This document shows positions 25,941-34,363 of a stretch of DNA of 64,000 nucleotides, in pieces. The notes beneath the pieces were generated by a model. The model was not told the origin of the DNA. It saw only the letters and a list, made by a program, of their open reading frames with translations, and did no database searches. Numbering within the stretch: the stretch's first letter is position 1; the number at the start of each line of letters is the position of its first letter. Location of the stretch: contig WRLE01000003.1 in assembly GCA_009777775.1 (NCBI GenBank), positions 1 through 64,000 on the forward strand, given 5' to 3'. The translations under genes and the position numbers were made by a program. Source of the stretch: Oscillospiraceae bacterium (GTDB lineage: Bacteria; Bacillota; Clostridia; Oscillospirales; Oscillospiraceae).

Positions 25941-27383
25941 TTATGAGTTTGCGGGAGCGGTGGCGTTTTGTGCTTTTTCAGCTTCCACGCGCTCGGCGGC
26001 TGCTTTTGCGTTGGCAGCGGCGCAGTCTTTGGCATATTGCTCATCGACTCTGTAACCGATGAAGATATTGATAAAGGAGAGTATCATTCCAATGATGGGT
26101 ATGATTAGCCAATTGCGCATGAACAAGCCTGTGTCTGCTATAGAGCCAATGCCATCTGCTGCGGAGTATCCTGAGTGGTTAAGCATCCAAGCGACAAAAG
26201 GACCAGATATGATGAAGCCAAGCTTGATTGGATAGTTGTTCATGCTCATGGTGAAGGAACGGGTATCAACACCGGTTTCATATAACTGCACCTCTGCGGC
26301 GTCGAGCCAAAGCTGTATGCCCCACGCGGTGGTAACAGAAGTACTTAATGTCTGAATCGATGTGAGCCAGATGTATACCCAGGGGTTTCCGTCACCCCAG
26401 AACATTATGCCGAAGTATACTAGCAGCTGCCATGAATTGTTGAATAGCCAAGAGTTTCTTTTACCGATTTTTCTAGCAATCCATGGTCCAGTGAATGACG
26501 TAATAACAGCGGCTATGCCAGCGATGGTGCCTGCTATTGCTTGCATACCCAGGTCACCGACACTATAACGCCAGTAGTATTGAACACCAGCTGTGAAGAC
26601 TTGGTTGCCTATGCCCGTATTAATGCTTGAGCTGAGAAGCAACACGAGGATTGGGATGTTCTTTGAAACCAGTTTGTACATTTGGAATATGTTCGGTCCC
26701 TTTTCCGCTGTGCCAGCAGCAGCAAAGCGAGCCACATCTTCGGCGGTTTCGTAATCCTTTGTCGCAATATAAAGCATTATCGAAACTAGCATTGTTATGA
26801 TTCCGTATAAAACCATAACAATGAGATAACCTGGATAGTTTCGTGATAAGCACCATAATATAAGAGGCATCGTAACTTGTGGGTGTAATATCCTCATTGC
26901 GCTTGTACCTTGTAAATTTGCTGCGGTGATTGCCATGCGGTTTTCTGGATTCGGTCCCGCCACCCTCATTATCATGGTGTTCTGGGCAACAACCAAAAAA
27001 TTCATGGGGAAGTGTATCATGCAATAACCCACAGTAAGTATGACAAGTTTTACTCCAACTGATGTTGGTGGATTTAAAAAGCTTATAAAGTTTCCGACCT
27101 GAGATATTAGTGGTAATATAATGAGATAGGGTCTAAATCTCTTAACTTTTTGCATAATAGCACCTGAAATAGCTTGGACAAAGAGGTCTCCGAATCGTGC
27201 TACTGTGTATACAGTTGCCATGAGAGTTGCGCTAACGCCTGTCCATTCTGTCACGAAGAATGTAAGATATTGCAAAGCCATGATAGTCGAGAGGGAGTTA
27301 AAGAAAGGATATATGTAGTAAGCAGTTAATATTTTCTTTGGTAAATCCCTCTTATAAGTTACTGGAGCAGCTGTTTCGCTCAT
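25941..27383 (-). CDS. MFS transporter, GPH (sugar:cation symporter)-like
   Basis: A 480-residue membrane protein with about twelve hydrophobic segments. Features such as VARFGDLFVQAISGAIMQK after helix 2 (the D-containing loop of GPH symporters) and the later YNNSWQ.. style loops point to the MelB/GPH branch. GPH proteins import sugars or glycosides with Na+ or H+. The ATG at 27383 has GAGGAG eight bases upstream; an in-frame ATG eight codons earlier lacks it. The C-terminus is Ala-rich and hydrophilic (AANAKAAAERVEAEKAQ). Neighbours do not reveal the substrate. Confidence 0.82.
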   Translation of the reverse strand: MSETAAPVTYKRDLPKKILTAYYIYPFFNSLSTIMALQYLTFFVTEWTGVSATLMATVYTVARFGDLFVQAISGAIMQKVKRFRPYLIILPLISQVGNFISFLNPPTSVGVKLVILTVGYCMIHFPMNFLVVAQNTMIMRVAGPNPENRMAITAANLQGTSAMRILHPQVTMPLILWCLSRNYPGYLIVMVLYGIITMLVSIMLYIATKDYETAEDVARFAAAGTAEKGPNIFQMYKLVSKNIPILVLLLSSSINTGIGNQVFTAGVQYYWRYSVGDLGMQAIAGTIAGIAAVITSFTGPWIARKIGKRNSWLFNNSWQLLVYFGIMFWGDGNPWVYIWLTSIQTLSTSVTTAWGIQLWLDAAEVQLYETGVDTRSFTMSMNNYPIKLGFIISGPFVAWMLNHSGYSAADGIGSIADTGLFMRNWLIIPIIGMILSFINIFIGYRVDEQYAKDCAAANAKAAAERVEAEKAQNATAPANS

Positions 27384-27659
27384 ATACAAATCTCCTCTAT
27401 AACACATAAAATTTTTATTTGCTTGTCGGCTCGTGCAAGCACTTATAGATGCGTATGGGAATTGCGCGTGTTTCGCCGATTGGCAAAGGGACGAGGTCGC
27501 ACTCTACCCTTCAGCCATAAATATGCGCGCCCAGCATATAAACGCTCTCCATATGCATCACCACCGTTCGTGTTGCTTTAATAATGTGTTCTATATTTCG
27601 ATATTCGCTTTGATATCGTTATTAAATGCTATAAGCATATATCGACAATTAACTGTATC

Positions 27660-28931
27660 TTATGCATACATAAAGTAGAATGTAGCAATTGTGACTATCA
27701 TCATTATAACAGTCAGTATCCCGCCGACTTTCACATAGTCCGAGAATCGATACCCTCCGGGGAGAGTAGCTGTGACGGGAGCCATTGCTACAGGGTTGAT
27801 AAATGGCAAGTTTAGAATCATGACAAGTGCCATTACCATCGATTTGCCGTCATAACCCATTTCTGTACAAATTGTCAGAGCAATGGGAGTCAGCATTAAA
27901 ATTACGGTTGATGCTGTTATTAAGTTGACGAGAAGCACGCCAACAACCGTAAGTGCAACAAGGAGGGTGAAGAATGAAAGGTTAGCTCCGAACCAGCTTA
28001 TAACAGTCAGAGCGATTAGCTCGCCAGCGCCGCTTTGGGTTATACCAGTTGCGAAGCCTAAACCTCCAGCAAGCACCCAGACCGTTGTCCAATCCATTTC
28101 GGTAAAAGCTTTTTTAACAGGTATACAACCGGTCACGATGCATAAAAGCCCCGCAACCATGGCACAGGCTCCCGTTGTCCATAATTGGGAAATAAAGGCG
28201 ACCACCATAGCAGCCATGATAAGCACAGGCAGCCAGACTTTGAAGGAATTTACCGGTTTCGCTATTTCATTTTCACTAGAAGCCGGAAGTTCCGGTATTT
28301 CTTCGGGGAAATTAAACACTCGTTTTTGTAGCCCATAACCGAAAGTTGCATAAAAAATGATGAAAGCTATAAAGCGAGGCAAACCCATGAGAGCTAAATC
28401 GAAGAACTGCATAGGCTCTAAGCCTGCATTTATCAAGAAACCTTGACCGATAAGATTAGGCGGTGACCCAACCAACGTTAAGCCGCCGCCAATCATAGAA
28501 GCAAAACCTATAGCCATATATGTGTTCTTTTTCGTAATAAGCCCGCCGGAACTGGCGGCAGCTGCAGAAGCAATGGGGAGAAACATCATCACGACGGCGA
28601 GATTGCTGGTGAAAGCAGATGCTATCGCAGAAACGGTGATTGTAACAAGCAAGAACCGTCTTTCGCTATTGCCGCATAACTTCAGGAGTGTGCTTCCCAA
28701 TATCTGAGCCGCTCCGGTTTCGAATATCGCATCTCCCACTATGGAGGCTCCGATTACCATGATGGTAACATCGCTGGAAAAACCGGCAAAAGCGGTCGGA
28801 AACGAAATTATACCCGCTATAGCCATTGCCAATGATGCACCTACAGCTGTCACCGCAAAGGGTATGATCCTTGTGACGAAACAAATTGCTGCAACTAAAA
28901 CAATAATTAGTGCGACGGTACTTTGCTCCAT
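27660..28931 (-). CDS. SLC13/DASS-type anion permease
   Basis: A 423-residue permease with 10-12 hydrophobic segments. Two re-entrant-type motifs are visible: SAFTSNLAVVMMFLPIA with SNLA in place of the usual SNTA, and LVGSPPNLIGQG, the counterpart of the GTPPN/GTSTN substrate loop; a second half shows NLITASTVILMLTPIA and LPFINPVAMAPVTA. The family carries di- and tricarboxylates or sulfate/arsenite with Na+ or H+. The ATG at 28931 has GGAGG eight bases upstream. It has a long leader on its upstream side. Substrate uncertain. Confidence 0.83.
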   Translation of the reverse strand: MEQSTVALIIVLVAAICFVTRIIPFAVTAVGASLAMAIAGIISFPTAFAGFSSDVTIMVIGASIVGDAIFETGAAQILGSTLLKLCGNSERRFLLVTITVSAIASAFTSNLAVVMMFLPIASAAAASSGGLITKKNTYMAIGFASMIGGGLTLVGSPPNLIGQGFLINAGLEPMQFFDLALMGLPRFIAFIIFYATFGYGLQKRVFNFPEEIPELPASSENEIAKPVNSFKVWLPVLIMAAMVVAFISQLWTTGACAMVAGLLCIVTGCIPVKKAFTEMDWTTVWVLAGGLGFATGITQSGAGELIALTVISWFGANLSFFTLLVALTVVGVLLVNLITASTVILMLTPIALTICTEMGYDGKSMVMALVMILNLPFINPVAMAPVTATLPGGYRFSDYVKVGGILTVIMMIVTIATFYFMYA

Positions 28932-29466
28932 GACGAAATCCTCCATTTTGCCGCTCTTAGTCGGCGATTTTATCTTTGATGCTCAATCTAGTGCCAGAAA
29001 AGTGTGATAGCTTTCTAATTATTGTCCAGTTTAAAAAAGGAACAAATATTGGTATGATTGTACACAAGACTAACTCAATACGTAAAGATGCAATATAAGG
29101 CAGGTTTTTACTTTATCTGCAACATGATTGTATCAAAAATGCTGTTGATACCATTAACGATGGAGTTTTCGTGGGTTTTGCAACAAATGCGACGGTGTAG
29201 CGCATCAATGTTTCACAAAATACACTTCGATACGATACAAATTGTATCAGGTTAAAATGGTGGAATTTACATAATTTTACGTAGATTTTATAATCTCATC
29301 ACTTTTAATCATATAGCAGCTAAAATAAGAGAATAACAAAATGGAGTGGAGGATAAATTATGATTCCTTGAGCTTTATTTTTTGAAGTCATGGTACTTCT
29401 CTTGTGGAGAAATGTCAAGGATTATATTTAAATTATGTAATAAACATAAAAAAAGCAAATTGGATA

Positions 29467-29495
29467 TTGACAAAAGCAAGTATAACTGATATGAA
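29467..29495 (+). promoter_or_regulatory. Promoter of the P-loop protein gene
   Basis: TTGACA (29467-29472), 17-nt spacer and TATGAA (29490-29495). Transcription would start near 29502, just before the tandem repeats. Confidence 0.6.
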
Positions 29496-29508
29496 TAACT
29501 AATTAAAT

Positions 29509-29589
29509 ATTCGTATGTATCATTCGTATGTATCGTATGTATCAATGAATGTATATCAATATCCATCTAATATATCAATATCCATCTAA
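29509..29589 (+). repeat. Tandem repeats in the leader of the P-loop gene
   Basis: ATTCGTATGTATC occurs twice in a row (29509-29534) plus a shortened third copy (to 29543). Next, a 19-nt unit TATATCAATATCCATCTAA is repeated perfectly (29552-29570 and 29571-29589). Confidence 0.9.
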
Positions 29590-29641
29590 AACATAAAAAT
29601 ACAAATAATCAACCAAAAAATACTAGAAGCGAGAATAGCAA

Positions 29642-30370
29642 ATGGCGGAAATAATGCCAGAGATAGGGTTTATCCAAGAAGCGAGTAGAAAAATCATCGT
29701 GACAGGCCACTATGGTAGCGGAAAAACAGAGTTTTCGGTGTCAATGGCACTTCTCCTTGCGGCTGCAAGCAACGAAAAGCTAGCCCTCGTGGATCTTGAC
29801 ATAGTAAACCCATATTTTCGCTCTCGAGAACGGCGTGAAATTCTTGGCGAGGCAGGTATTTCTGTCCATGGCAGCGTTTTTCAGACTGAAGTAACAGCAG
29901 AGCTTCCTGCATTGGGAGCCGATGTTCGAGCGCCACTGGAGGATAAAAATTGTAGGGTAATCATCGACGCTGGCGGAAACGATAGCGGAGCGATTGTGCT
30001 CAACCAGTTTATGAAGTACTTTAATGATGATGAAACGACTGTTCTAGCTGTGGTCAATGGAAACCGACCAGAAACTCGAAATATCGATGGTGCAATTACC
30101 CATATAAATGCAATTGAAGCTGCAACAGGTCTTATTATAAATGCACTCGTAAACAACAGTCATTTGCTTAGGGAAACAACAGCACAAACAGTGATAGACG
30201 GTCATGAGCTATGTTGCCAAATCAGGGTTAAAACAGGAAGAGAAATATGGTGCGATTGTTATCCCGTTGGCATAGTAGACCCTAGTGACTTGCCAGAGCT
30301 GTCTGGAAGGCTCATGCCCCTTGGGTTGTATATGAGGCCCACATGGCTTGATGTTGGAATTGGGAATTAG
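29642..30370 (+). CDS. P-loop ATPase/GTPase-like protein (CobQ/MinD-type nucleotide-binding domain)
   Basis: A 242-residue soluble protein. IIVTGHYGSGKTEFSVSMAL (18-37) is the Walker A loop; LALVDLDIVNPYFRSRE (about 47-63) is a Walker B/switch-like segment reminiscent of MinD/ParA proteins; VIIDAGGNDSGAIVLNQFM forms the next acidic motif. It resembles ATP-binding proteins annotated only as hypothetical in clostridia. It precedes the 2-oxoacid:ferredoxin oxidoreductase genes on the same strand and may assist that complex, but this is a guess from position. The ribosome site before ATG 29642 is weak. The last codons and stop lie inside a heptamer repeat tract, so the C-terminus is set by repeat sequence. 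Confidence 0.75.
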   Translation: MAEIMPEIGFIQEASRKIIVTGHYGSGKTEFSVSMALLLAAASNEKLALVDLDIVNPYFRSRERREILGEAGISVHGSVFQTEVTAELPALGADVRAPLEDKNCRVIIDAGGNDSGAIVLNQFMKYFNDDETTVLAVVNGNRPETRNIDGAITHINAIEAATGLIINALVNNSHLLRETTAQTVIDGHELCCQIRVKTGREIWCDCYPVGIVDPSDLPELSGRLMPLGLYMRPTWLDVGIGN

Positions 30371-30411
30371 GAATTGGGAATTAGGAACTAGGAACTATAA
30401 ATTAGGAACTA
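30358..30411 (+). repeat. Heptamer microsatellite at the end of the P-loop gene
   Basis: Irregular units of GGAATT-GGGAATTA and AGGAACT repeated about seven times; supplies the stop codon of the preceding gene. Confidence 0.75.
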
Positions 30412-30452
30412 AAAAATAATATAGCAAATTAATGATTAGGATGGTCGATATT

Positions 30453-30674
30453 ATGGCAAAGTTTCAAGTACGCTTTGATGGGGATGTTTGCAAAGGCTGC
30501 GGATTGTGTTGCGAATTTTGTTCGGAAAAAATCATAGCAATGAGCTCCCATATCAATAGCGCAGGCTATAGCCCCGCGGGGGTGGAGGAGCAGGACAAGT
30601 GCATCGGATGCAGGGCTTGCGCCCTTGTGTGCCCTGACGGTGCCATTGAAATATTCAAAGAGGAAGTGGCGTAA
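30453..30674 (+). CDS. 2-oxoacid:ferredoxin oxidoreductase, ferredoxin-like delta subunit
   Basis: A 73-residue protein with two 4Fe-4S cluster motifs, CKGCGLCCEFC and CIGCRACALVC, separated by the usual 25-30 residues. It passes electrons from the catalytic TPP subunit to ferredoxin. The ATG at 30453 (MAKFQVRFD) fits the family; ATGs at 30432 and 30441 are possible but lack ribosome sites. Stop and start of the next gene abut. First gene of the four-gene complex. Confidence 0.9.
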   Translation: MAKFQVRFDGDVCKGCGLCCEFCSEKIIAMSSHINSAGYSPAGVEEQDKCIGCRACALVCPDGAIEIFKEEVA

Positions 30675-31760
30675 ATGAGCGAAAAAGTTTTGATGAAAGG
30701 CAATGAAGCCTTTTCCGAAGCTGCCATACGTGGCGGAAGCAGATATTATTTTGGATATCCTATTACACCGCAAAACGAAATTCCCGAATATATGTCCCAG
30801 GAAATACCGAAATATGGTGGAGCTTTCCTTCAAGCAGAGAGCGAACTGGGTGCCATAAACATGGCATACGGTGCGGCAGCTGCTGGAGGCAGAGCGTTCA
30901 TTTCATCTTCATCTCCGGGAATTGCACTTATGCAAGAAGGCATCAGCTTCATGTGTTCTGCTGAGGTACCTTTGGTTATTTTAAACGTAAGTCGTGGAGG
31001 TCCTGGTATCGGTGGGATACATCCTGGGCAAGCGGACTATAATCAAGCCACCCGTGGTGGAGGCAATGGAGATTACAAAGTACCTGTATTCGCGCCCTCA
31101 AGCATTCAAGAAGCTGTAGATTTAATTTATGAAGCTGTGGAGCTTGCTGATTATTGGCAAAATCCCATAATGATATTTGCAGATGGTATCCTTGCACAAA
31201 TGATGGAGCCTGTTATTCTACCAGAATTTAAACCTGAAATTAAATATGAAGATATTAAAAAGCTCAAACCTTGGGCGATTACTGGATATGGCGACGATGA
31301 TGCCAATAGAGTTACAGTAAAGTCCCTTCGTATGCAGCCTGAGGATTTGGAACAGCATGTAGATTATTTGTTTGAAAAATACGCCAAAGCGGAAAAAGAG
31401 CTTGTAAGGGTAGAAACTCTAGGCTTGGAAGATGCCGAGATTGTATTTGTGGCTTTTGGAACTACAGCAAGAATTACAAAAGAAGCCATAGAGCTACTGG
31501 CGGAGGAAGGCATAAAAGCAGGGCTTATCCGTCCCATTTCCCTATGGCCTTTCCCCTACAATGCCTTTGATCAAATTAGCGATAAAACAAAAGTAGTGAT
31601 ATCTGCCGAAATGTCCATGGGTCAAATGATGCAAGACGTGAAAATCGGCATAGGAAAACGTTTCCCCATAGAGCTAATAAACCGCACCGGCGGAATAATC
31701 CCCACATCCTTGGAAATAGCCCAAAGAGCAAGCGAGATACTTCGTACAATTAATAATTAA
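30675..31760 (+). CDS. vorB: 2-oxoacid:ferredoxin oxidoreductase alpha subunit (VorB type)
   Basis: A 361-residue pyrimidine-domain subunit. FGYPITPQNEIPEYMSQEIP (27-46) and GGRAFISSSSPGIALMQEGI (about 72-91) are marks of the VorB branch that serves branched-chain 2-oxoacids such as 3-methyl-2-oxobutanoate. RGGPGIGGIHPGQADYNQAT forms the CoA/substrate-side loop. The complex converts a 2-oxoacid, CoA and oxidised ferredoxin to acyl-CoA, CO2 and reduced ferredoxin, or the reverse. The ATG is directly after the delta stop, with GAGGAAG as ribosome site. Specificity for branched chains is supported by the adjacent aminotransferase and liv genes. Confidence 0.9.
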   Translation: MSEKVLMKGNEAFSEAAIRGGSRYYFGYPITPQNEIPEYMSQEIPKYGGAFLQAESELGAINMAYGAAAAGGRAFISSSSPGIALMQEGISFMCSAEVPLVILNVSRGGPGIGGIHPGQADYNQATRGGGNGDYKVPVFAPSSIQEAVDLIYEAVELADYWQNPIMIFADGILAQMMEPVILPEFKPEIKYEDIKKLKPWAITGYGDDDANRVTVKSLRMQPEDLEQHVDYLFEKYAKAEKELVRVETLGLEDAEIVFVAFGTTARITKEAIELLAEEGIKAGLIRPISLWPFPYNAFDQISDKTKVVISAEMSMGQMMQDVKIGIGKRFPIELINRTGGIIPTSLEIAQRASEILRTINN

Positions 31761-31853
31761 TGATGAATAATTAATAATTATTAATTGACGAATAACGATG
31801 AACAACGAACGATTGTAATAATTATTCATTATTAATTATTAATCATTCATTAA
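31752..31853. repeat. AT-rich ATTAATTATT tract within the oxidoreductase operon
   Basis: Some 100 bases of TAATAATTAATGATGAATAA type repeats separate the alpha and beta subunit genes; similar tracts occur at 9855-9896 and 17178-17210. It breaks the otherwise tight operon. Confidence 0.7.
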
Positions 31854-31875
31854 AATAACTGGAGGTTTTTAAATC

Positions 31876-32622
31876 ATGGAACCTGTTTATACTTATACTA
31901 AGGGTATGGTGAGGACTGAGACTAGTTATTGTCCTGGATGTACCCATGGGATTTCCCATAGACTTATTATGGAAACGCTGGACGAAATGGGCAAGCTAGG
32001 GGAGACAATTGGGGTTGCTCCCATTGGTTGTTCTGTCCAGGCGCATAAATTTATGAATGTGGATATGTGCGAATCTGCCCATGGGCGAGCCCCTGCTGTG
32101 GCAACGGGTATTCGCCGCGTCCACCCTGATAAACTGGTATTCACATACCAGGGTGATGGCGATTTGGCTTCCATTGGTACCAATGAAATAATCCATATGG
32201 CTTCCAGGGGTGAGAGGATTAGCACCTTTTTCATCAATAATGGTATATATGGCATGACTGGAGGGCAAATGGCTCCCACAACACTCATTGGACAAAGAAC
32301 CACCACCTCTACAGCAGGGCGTATGGAAGAGCAAACTGGAGCGCCTATGCGAGTTTGCGAGCTTCTTGCAACTTTACCCAGAGCTGTATACATTGAGCGT
32401 GTCGCCCTTGATACACCCGCGAACATCAACAGAGCAAAGAGAGCCGTAAGACGAGCTTTTGAAGTACAGGAAAAAGGACTTGGTTTTTCCTTTGTGGAGT
32501 TTTTATCGACTTGCCCAACAAACTGGGGGGTCACACCTGTTGATGCTATGAAATGGGTGGGAGAGAAAATGATTCCATATTATCCCTTGGGCGTGTTTAA
32601 AAAGCCAGAGGAGGTAAGGTAA
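31876..32622 (+). CDS. 2-oxoacid:ferredoxin oxidoreductase beta subunit (TPP-binding)
   Basis: A 248-residue subunit with the thiamine-diphosphate motif YQGDGDLASIGTNEIIH (about 92-108) closed by FINNGIYGMTGGQ (about 118-130). Cys residues in YCPGCTHG (18-25) and in PIGCSVQ and STCPTNW hold the cluster or shape the active site. It forms the catalytic centre with the alpha subunit. GGAGG precedes the ATG; an AT-rich repeat separates it from the alpha gene. Its stop is directly followed by the gamma start. Confidence 0.92.
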   Translation: MEPVYTYTKGMVRTETSYCPGCTHGISHRLIMETLDEMGKLGETIGVAPIGCSVQAHKFMNVDMCESAHGRAPAVATGIRRVHPDKLVFTYQGDGDLASIGTNEIIHMASRGERISTFFINNGIYGMTGGQMAPTTLIGQRTTTSTAGRMEEQTGAPMRVCELLATLPRAVYIERVALDTPANINRAKRAVRRAFEVQEKGLGFSFVEFLSTCPTNWGVTPVDAMKWVGEKMIPYYPLGVFKKPEEVR

Positions 32623-33153
32623 ATGAGTACTCATAAAATATTTTTCGCTGGTTCTGGCGGTCAGGGAGTGCTTCTGATTGGACAAATGGTGACCTATGCA
32701 GCGATGCTGGAAGATAAGGCTTCCACATTCTTTCCATCATATGGTCCAGAAATGCGTGGCGGTACAGCCAATTGTACCGTAGTGGTATCGGAAAAAAACG
32801 TCAGCTGCCCGCTTATATACGAAGCAGACTATGTGGTTGCTATGAACTTACCATCCCTTATAAAATTCGAGCCTTTGGTAAAACCAGGTGGGGTTTTAGT
32901 ATTAAACACATCAACAACAACTCAGAAGGCAGAGCGTACAGATATAAAGGTGCTGGAAGTTGCCGCAAATGATTTGGCACTGGAACTGGGTAATATGAGA
33001 GTTTCTAATGTAATAATGCTCGGTGCTTTAGTTCGCGCAACGGGTGTGGTTTCAGAGTCGTCCATCGAAAAGGTCATAGATGAGTTAATAGCCAAAAGAA
33101 GACCCGAAATGCGAGAAATAAATGTGCAAGCTTTCAACCTTTGGAAAGAATAA
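32623..33153 (+). CDS. 2-oxoacid:ferredoxin oxidoreductase gamma subunit
   Basis: A 176-residue subunit with the gamma-domain signature FFAGSGGQGVLLIGQMVTYA (6-25), FPSYGPEMRGGTANCTVVVS (37-56) and VSNVIMLGALVRATGVV. It binds CoA or stabilises the complex. It starts just after the beta stop with GAGGAGG upstream, completing the order delta-alpha-beta-gamma. Confidence 0.92.
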   Translation: MSTHKIFFAGSGGQGVLLIGQMVTYAAMLEDKASTFFPSYGPEMRGGTANCTVVVSEKNVSCPLIYEADYVVAMNLPSLIKFEPLVKPGGVLVLNTSTTTQKAERTDIKVLEVAANDLALELGNMRVSNVIMLGALVRATGVVSESSIEKVIDELIAKRRPEMREINVQAFNLWKE

Positions 33154-33166
33154 GGAGGATTTAACT

Positions 33167-34243
33167 ATGTCGTATACATTTGATATTCAAAGGACTTTGA
33201 CACCAAAAGAGAAGCCAGACCCTGATACTTTAAAATTTGGTAGAGCTTTCACCGACCATATGTTTATTATGGAATACGAAACCGGAAAAGGCTGGCATAA
33301 TGGCCGCATCGTTCCATACGGACCGCTGAACCTGGAGCCTGCTGCTGCTGTGTTTCATTATGGTCAGTCCATGTTTGAAGGAATGAAAGCATATAAAACC
33401 GCCGATGGGAAAGTACAATTGTTTCGCCCATATATGAATGCAGCTCGCGTTCGTACATCCAATGAGCGTATGTGTATGCCTGACATCGAGCCAGAGCTCT
33501 ATGTTAGTGCTGTGCGGACTTTGGTTGATATAGAGAGAGACTGGATTCCAGATAAAGCGGGTACCAGTTTATATATCAGGCCCTTGGTAATTGCCGATGA
33601 GCCTTTCTTGGGTGTGCAAGCGGCAGATCATTATTTGTTTATAATCATGTGTTCCCCAGTGGGACCTTATTACGATACACCAGGTGGCGGATTGTCTCCC
33701 ACCAGTATTTATGTTGAGGATGAGTATGTCCGCGCTGCTGTGGGCGGAGTTGGTTTCGCCAAGGTCAGCGGCAATTATGGAGGCTCTCTGAAAGCCCAGG
33801 CAAAGGCAAAGGAAAAAGGTTGCGAGCAAGTCTTGTGGCTGGACGCCGTCGAGCATAAGTATGTGGAAGAAATCGGCACATCAAACGCGTTTTTCGTTAT
33901 AAATGATGAAGTAATCACTGCTCCACTATTGGGGACGATATTGCCCGGTGTTACCAGGGCTTCTGTTATCGAGCTTCTCCAAAAGTGGGGCATCAATGTA
34001 TCAGAGCGTCGCTTGAGCATCGATGATGTTGCAAAAGCTGCGCACGACGGAAGTTTGAAGGAGGTGTTTGCATCCGGCACGGCGGCAGTTATATCGCCAG
34101 TCGGCAAGCTTATGCTTAGTGACACCACCCTCACAATCGGTGATGGTGGTGTGGGCGAACTCGCCCTTAGACTCTATGATACACTATATGGAATCCAAAC
34201 AGGCGCAGTCGCCGATGAGATGGATTGGGTTTTTGAAGTGTAG
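33167..34243 (+). CDS. ilvE: Branched-chain amino acid aminotransferase
   Basis: A 358-residue class IV PLP aminotransferase of the longer BCAT2 type. FHYGQSMFEGMKAYKT (63-78) and RPYMNAARVRTSNERM are typical; Lys199 in GVGFAKVSGNYGGS is the PLP-binding residue, and EEIGTSNAFFVI and VTRASVIELL are the phosphate-binding and C-terminal motifs. It interconverts Leu, Ile, Val and their 2-oxoacids with glutamate. AAGGAGG lies eight bases before the ATG, 13 bases after the gamma-subunit stop, so it feeds 2-oxoacids to, or takes them from, the neighbouring oxidoreductase. Confidence 0.93.
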   Translation: MSYTFDIQRTLTPKEKPDPDTLKFGRAFTDHMFIMEYETGKGWHNGRIVPYGPLNLEPAAAVFHYGQSMFEGMKAYKTADGKVQLFRPYMNAARVRTSNERMCMPDIEPELYVSAVRTLVDIERDWIPDKAGTSLYIRPLVIADEPFLGVQAADHYLFIIMCSPVGPYYDTPGGGLSPTSIYVEDEYVRAAVGGVGFAKVSGNYGGSLKAQAKAKEKGCEQVLWLDAVEHKYVEEIGTSNAFFVINDEVITAPLLGTILPGVTRASVIELLQKWGINVSERRLSIDDVAKAAHDGSLKEVFASGTAAVISPVGKLMLSDTTLTIGDGGVGELALRLYDTLYGIQTGAVADEMDWVFEV

Positions 34244-34274
34244 AGGATTTTGTCGAAAATGATACCGCATTTAT

Positions 34275-34314
34275 AGCGGGCATGAGCGGCGAAATTTCTG
34301 CCGACCATGCCCGC
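34275..34314 (+). terminator. Hairpin after the aminotransferase gene
   Basis: AGCGGGCATG (34275-34284) pairs perfectly with CATGCCCGCT (34305-34314); the T-run after it is short, so it may attenuate rather than end transcription. Confidence 0.5.
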
Positions 34315-34363
34315 TTTGTAATGCACTAAACCACTAATATATTTCCATGAAAGGAAGAGTTTA

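Larger units (their letters stand above)
28932..29641. other. 710-bp intergenic region between divergent genes
   Basis: No gene of useful length. The left part is the leader of the SLC13 gene and holds a near-palindrome GATACAAATTGTATC at 29234-29248, a possible operator. A GTGGAGG ribosome-like site followed by ATG-ATT-CCT-TGA at 29360-29371 is only a three-codon frame. The right part holds a promoter and two sets of tandem repeats described separately. Confidence 0.5.

Noticed and set aside
27384-27659. Gap between the MFS and SLC13 genes examined for an RNA or small gene
   Set aside because: No hairpin with a T-run, no coding frame with a ribosome site and no known RNA motif seen.
29360-29371. 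GTGGAGG followed by ATG ATT CCT TGA as a leader peptide
   Set aside because: Only three codons, and nothing downstream suggests attenuation; probably chance.
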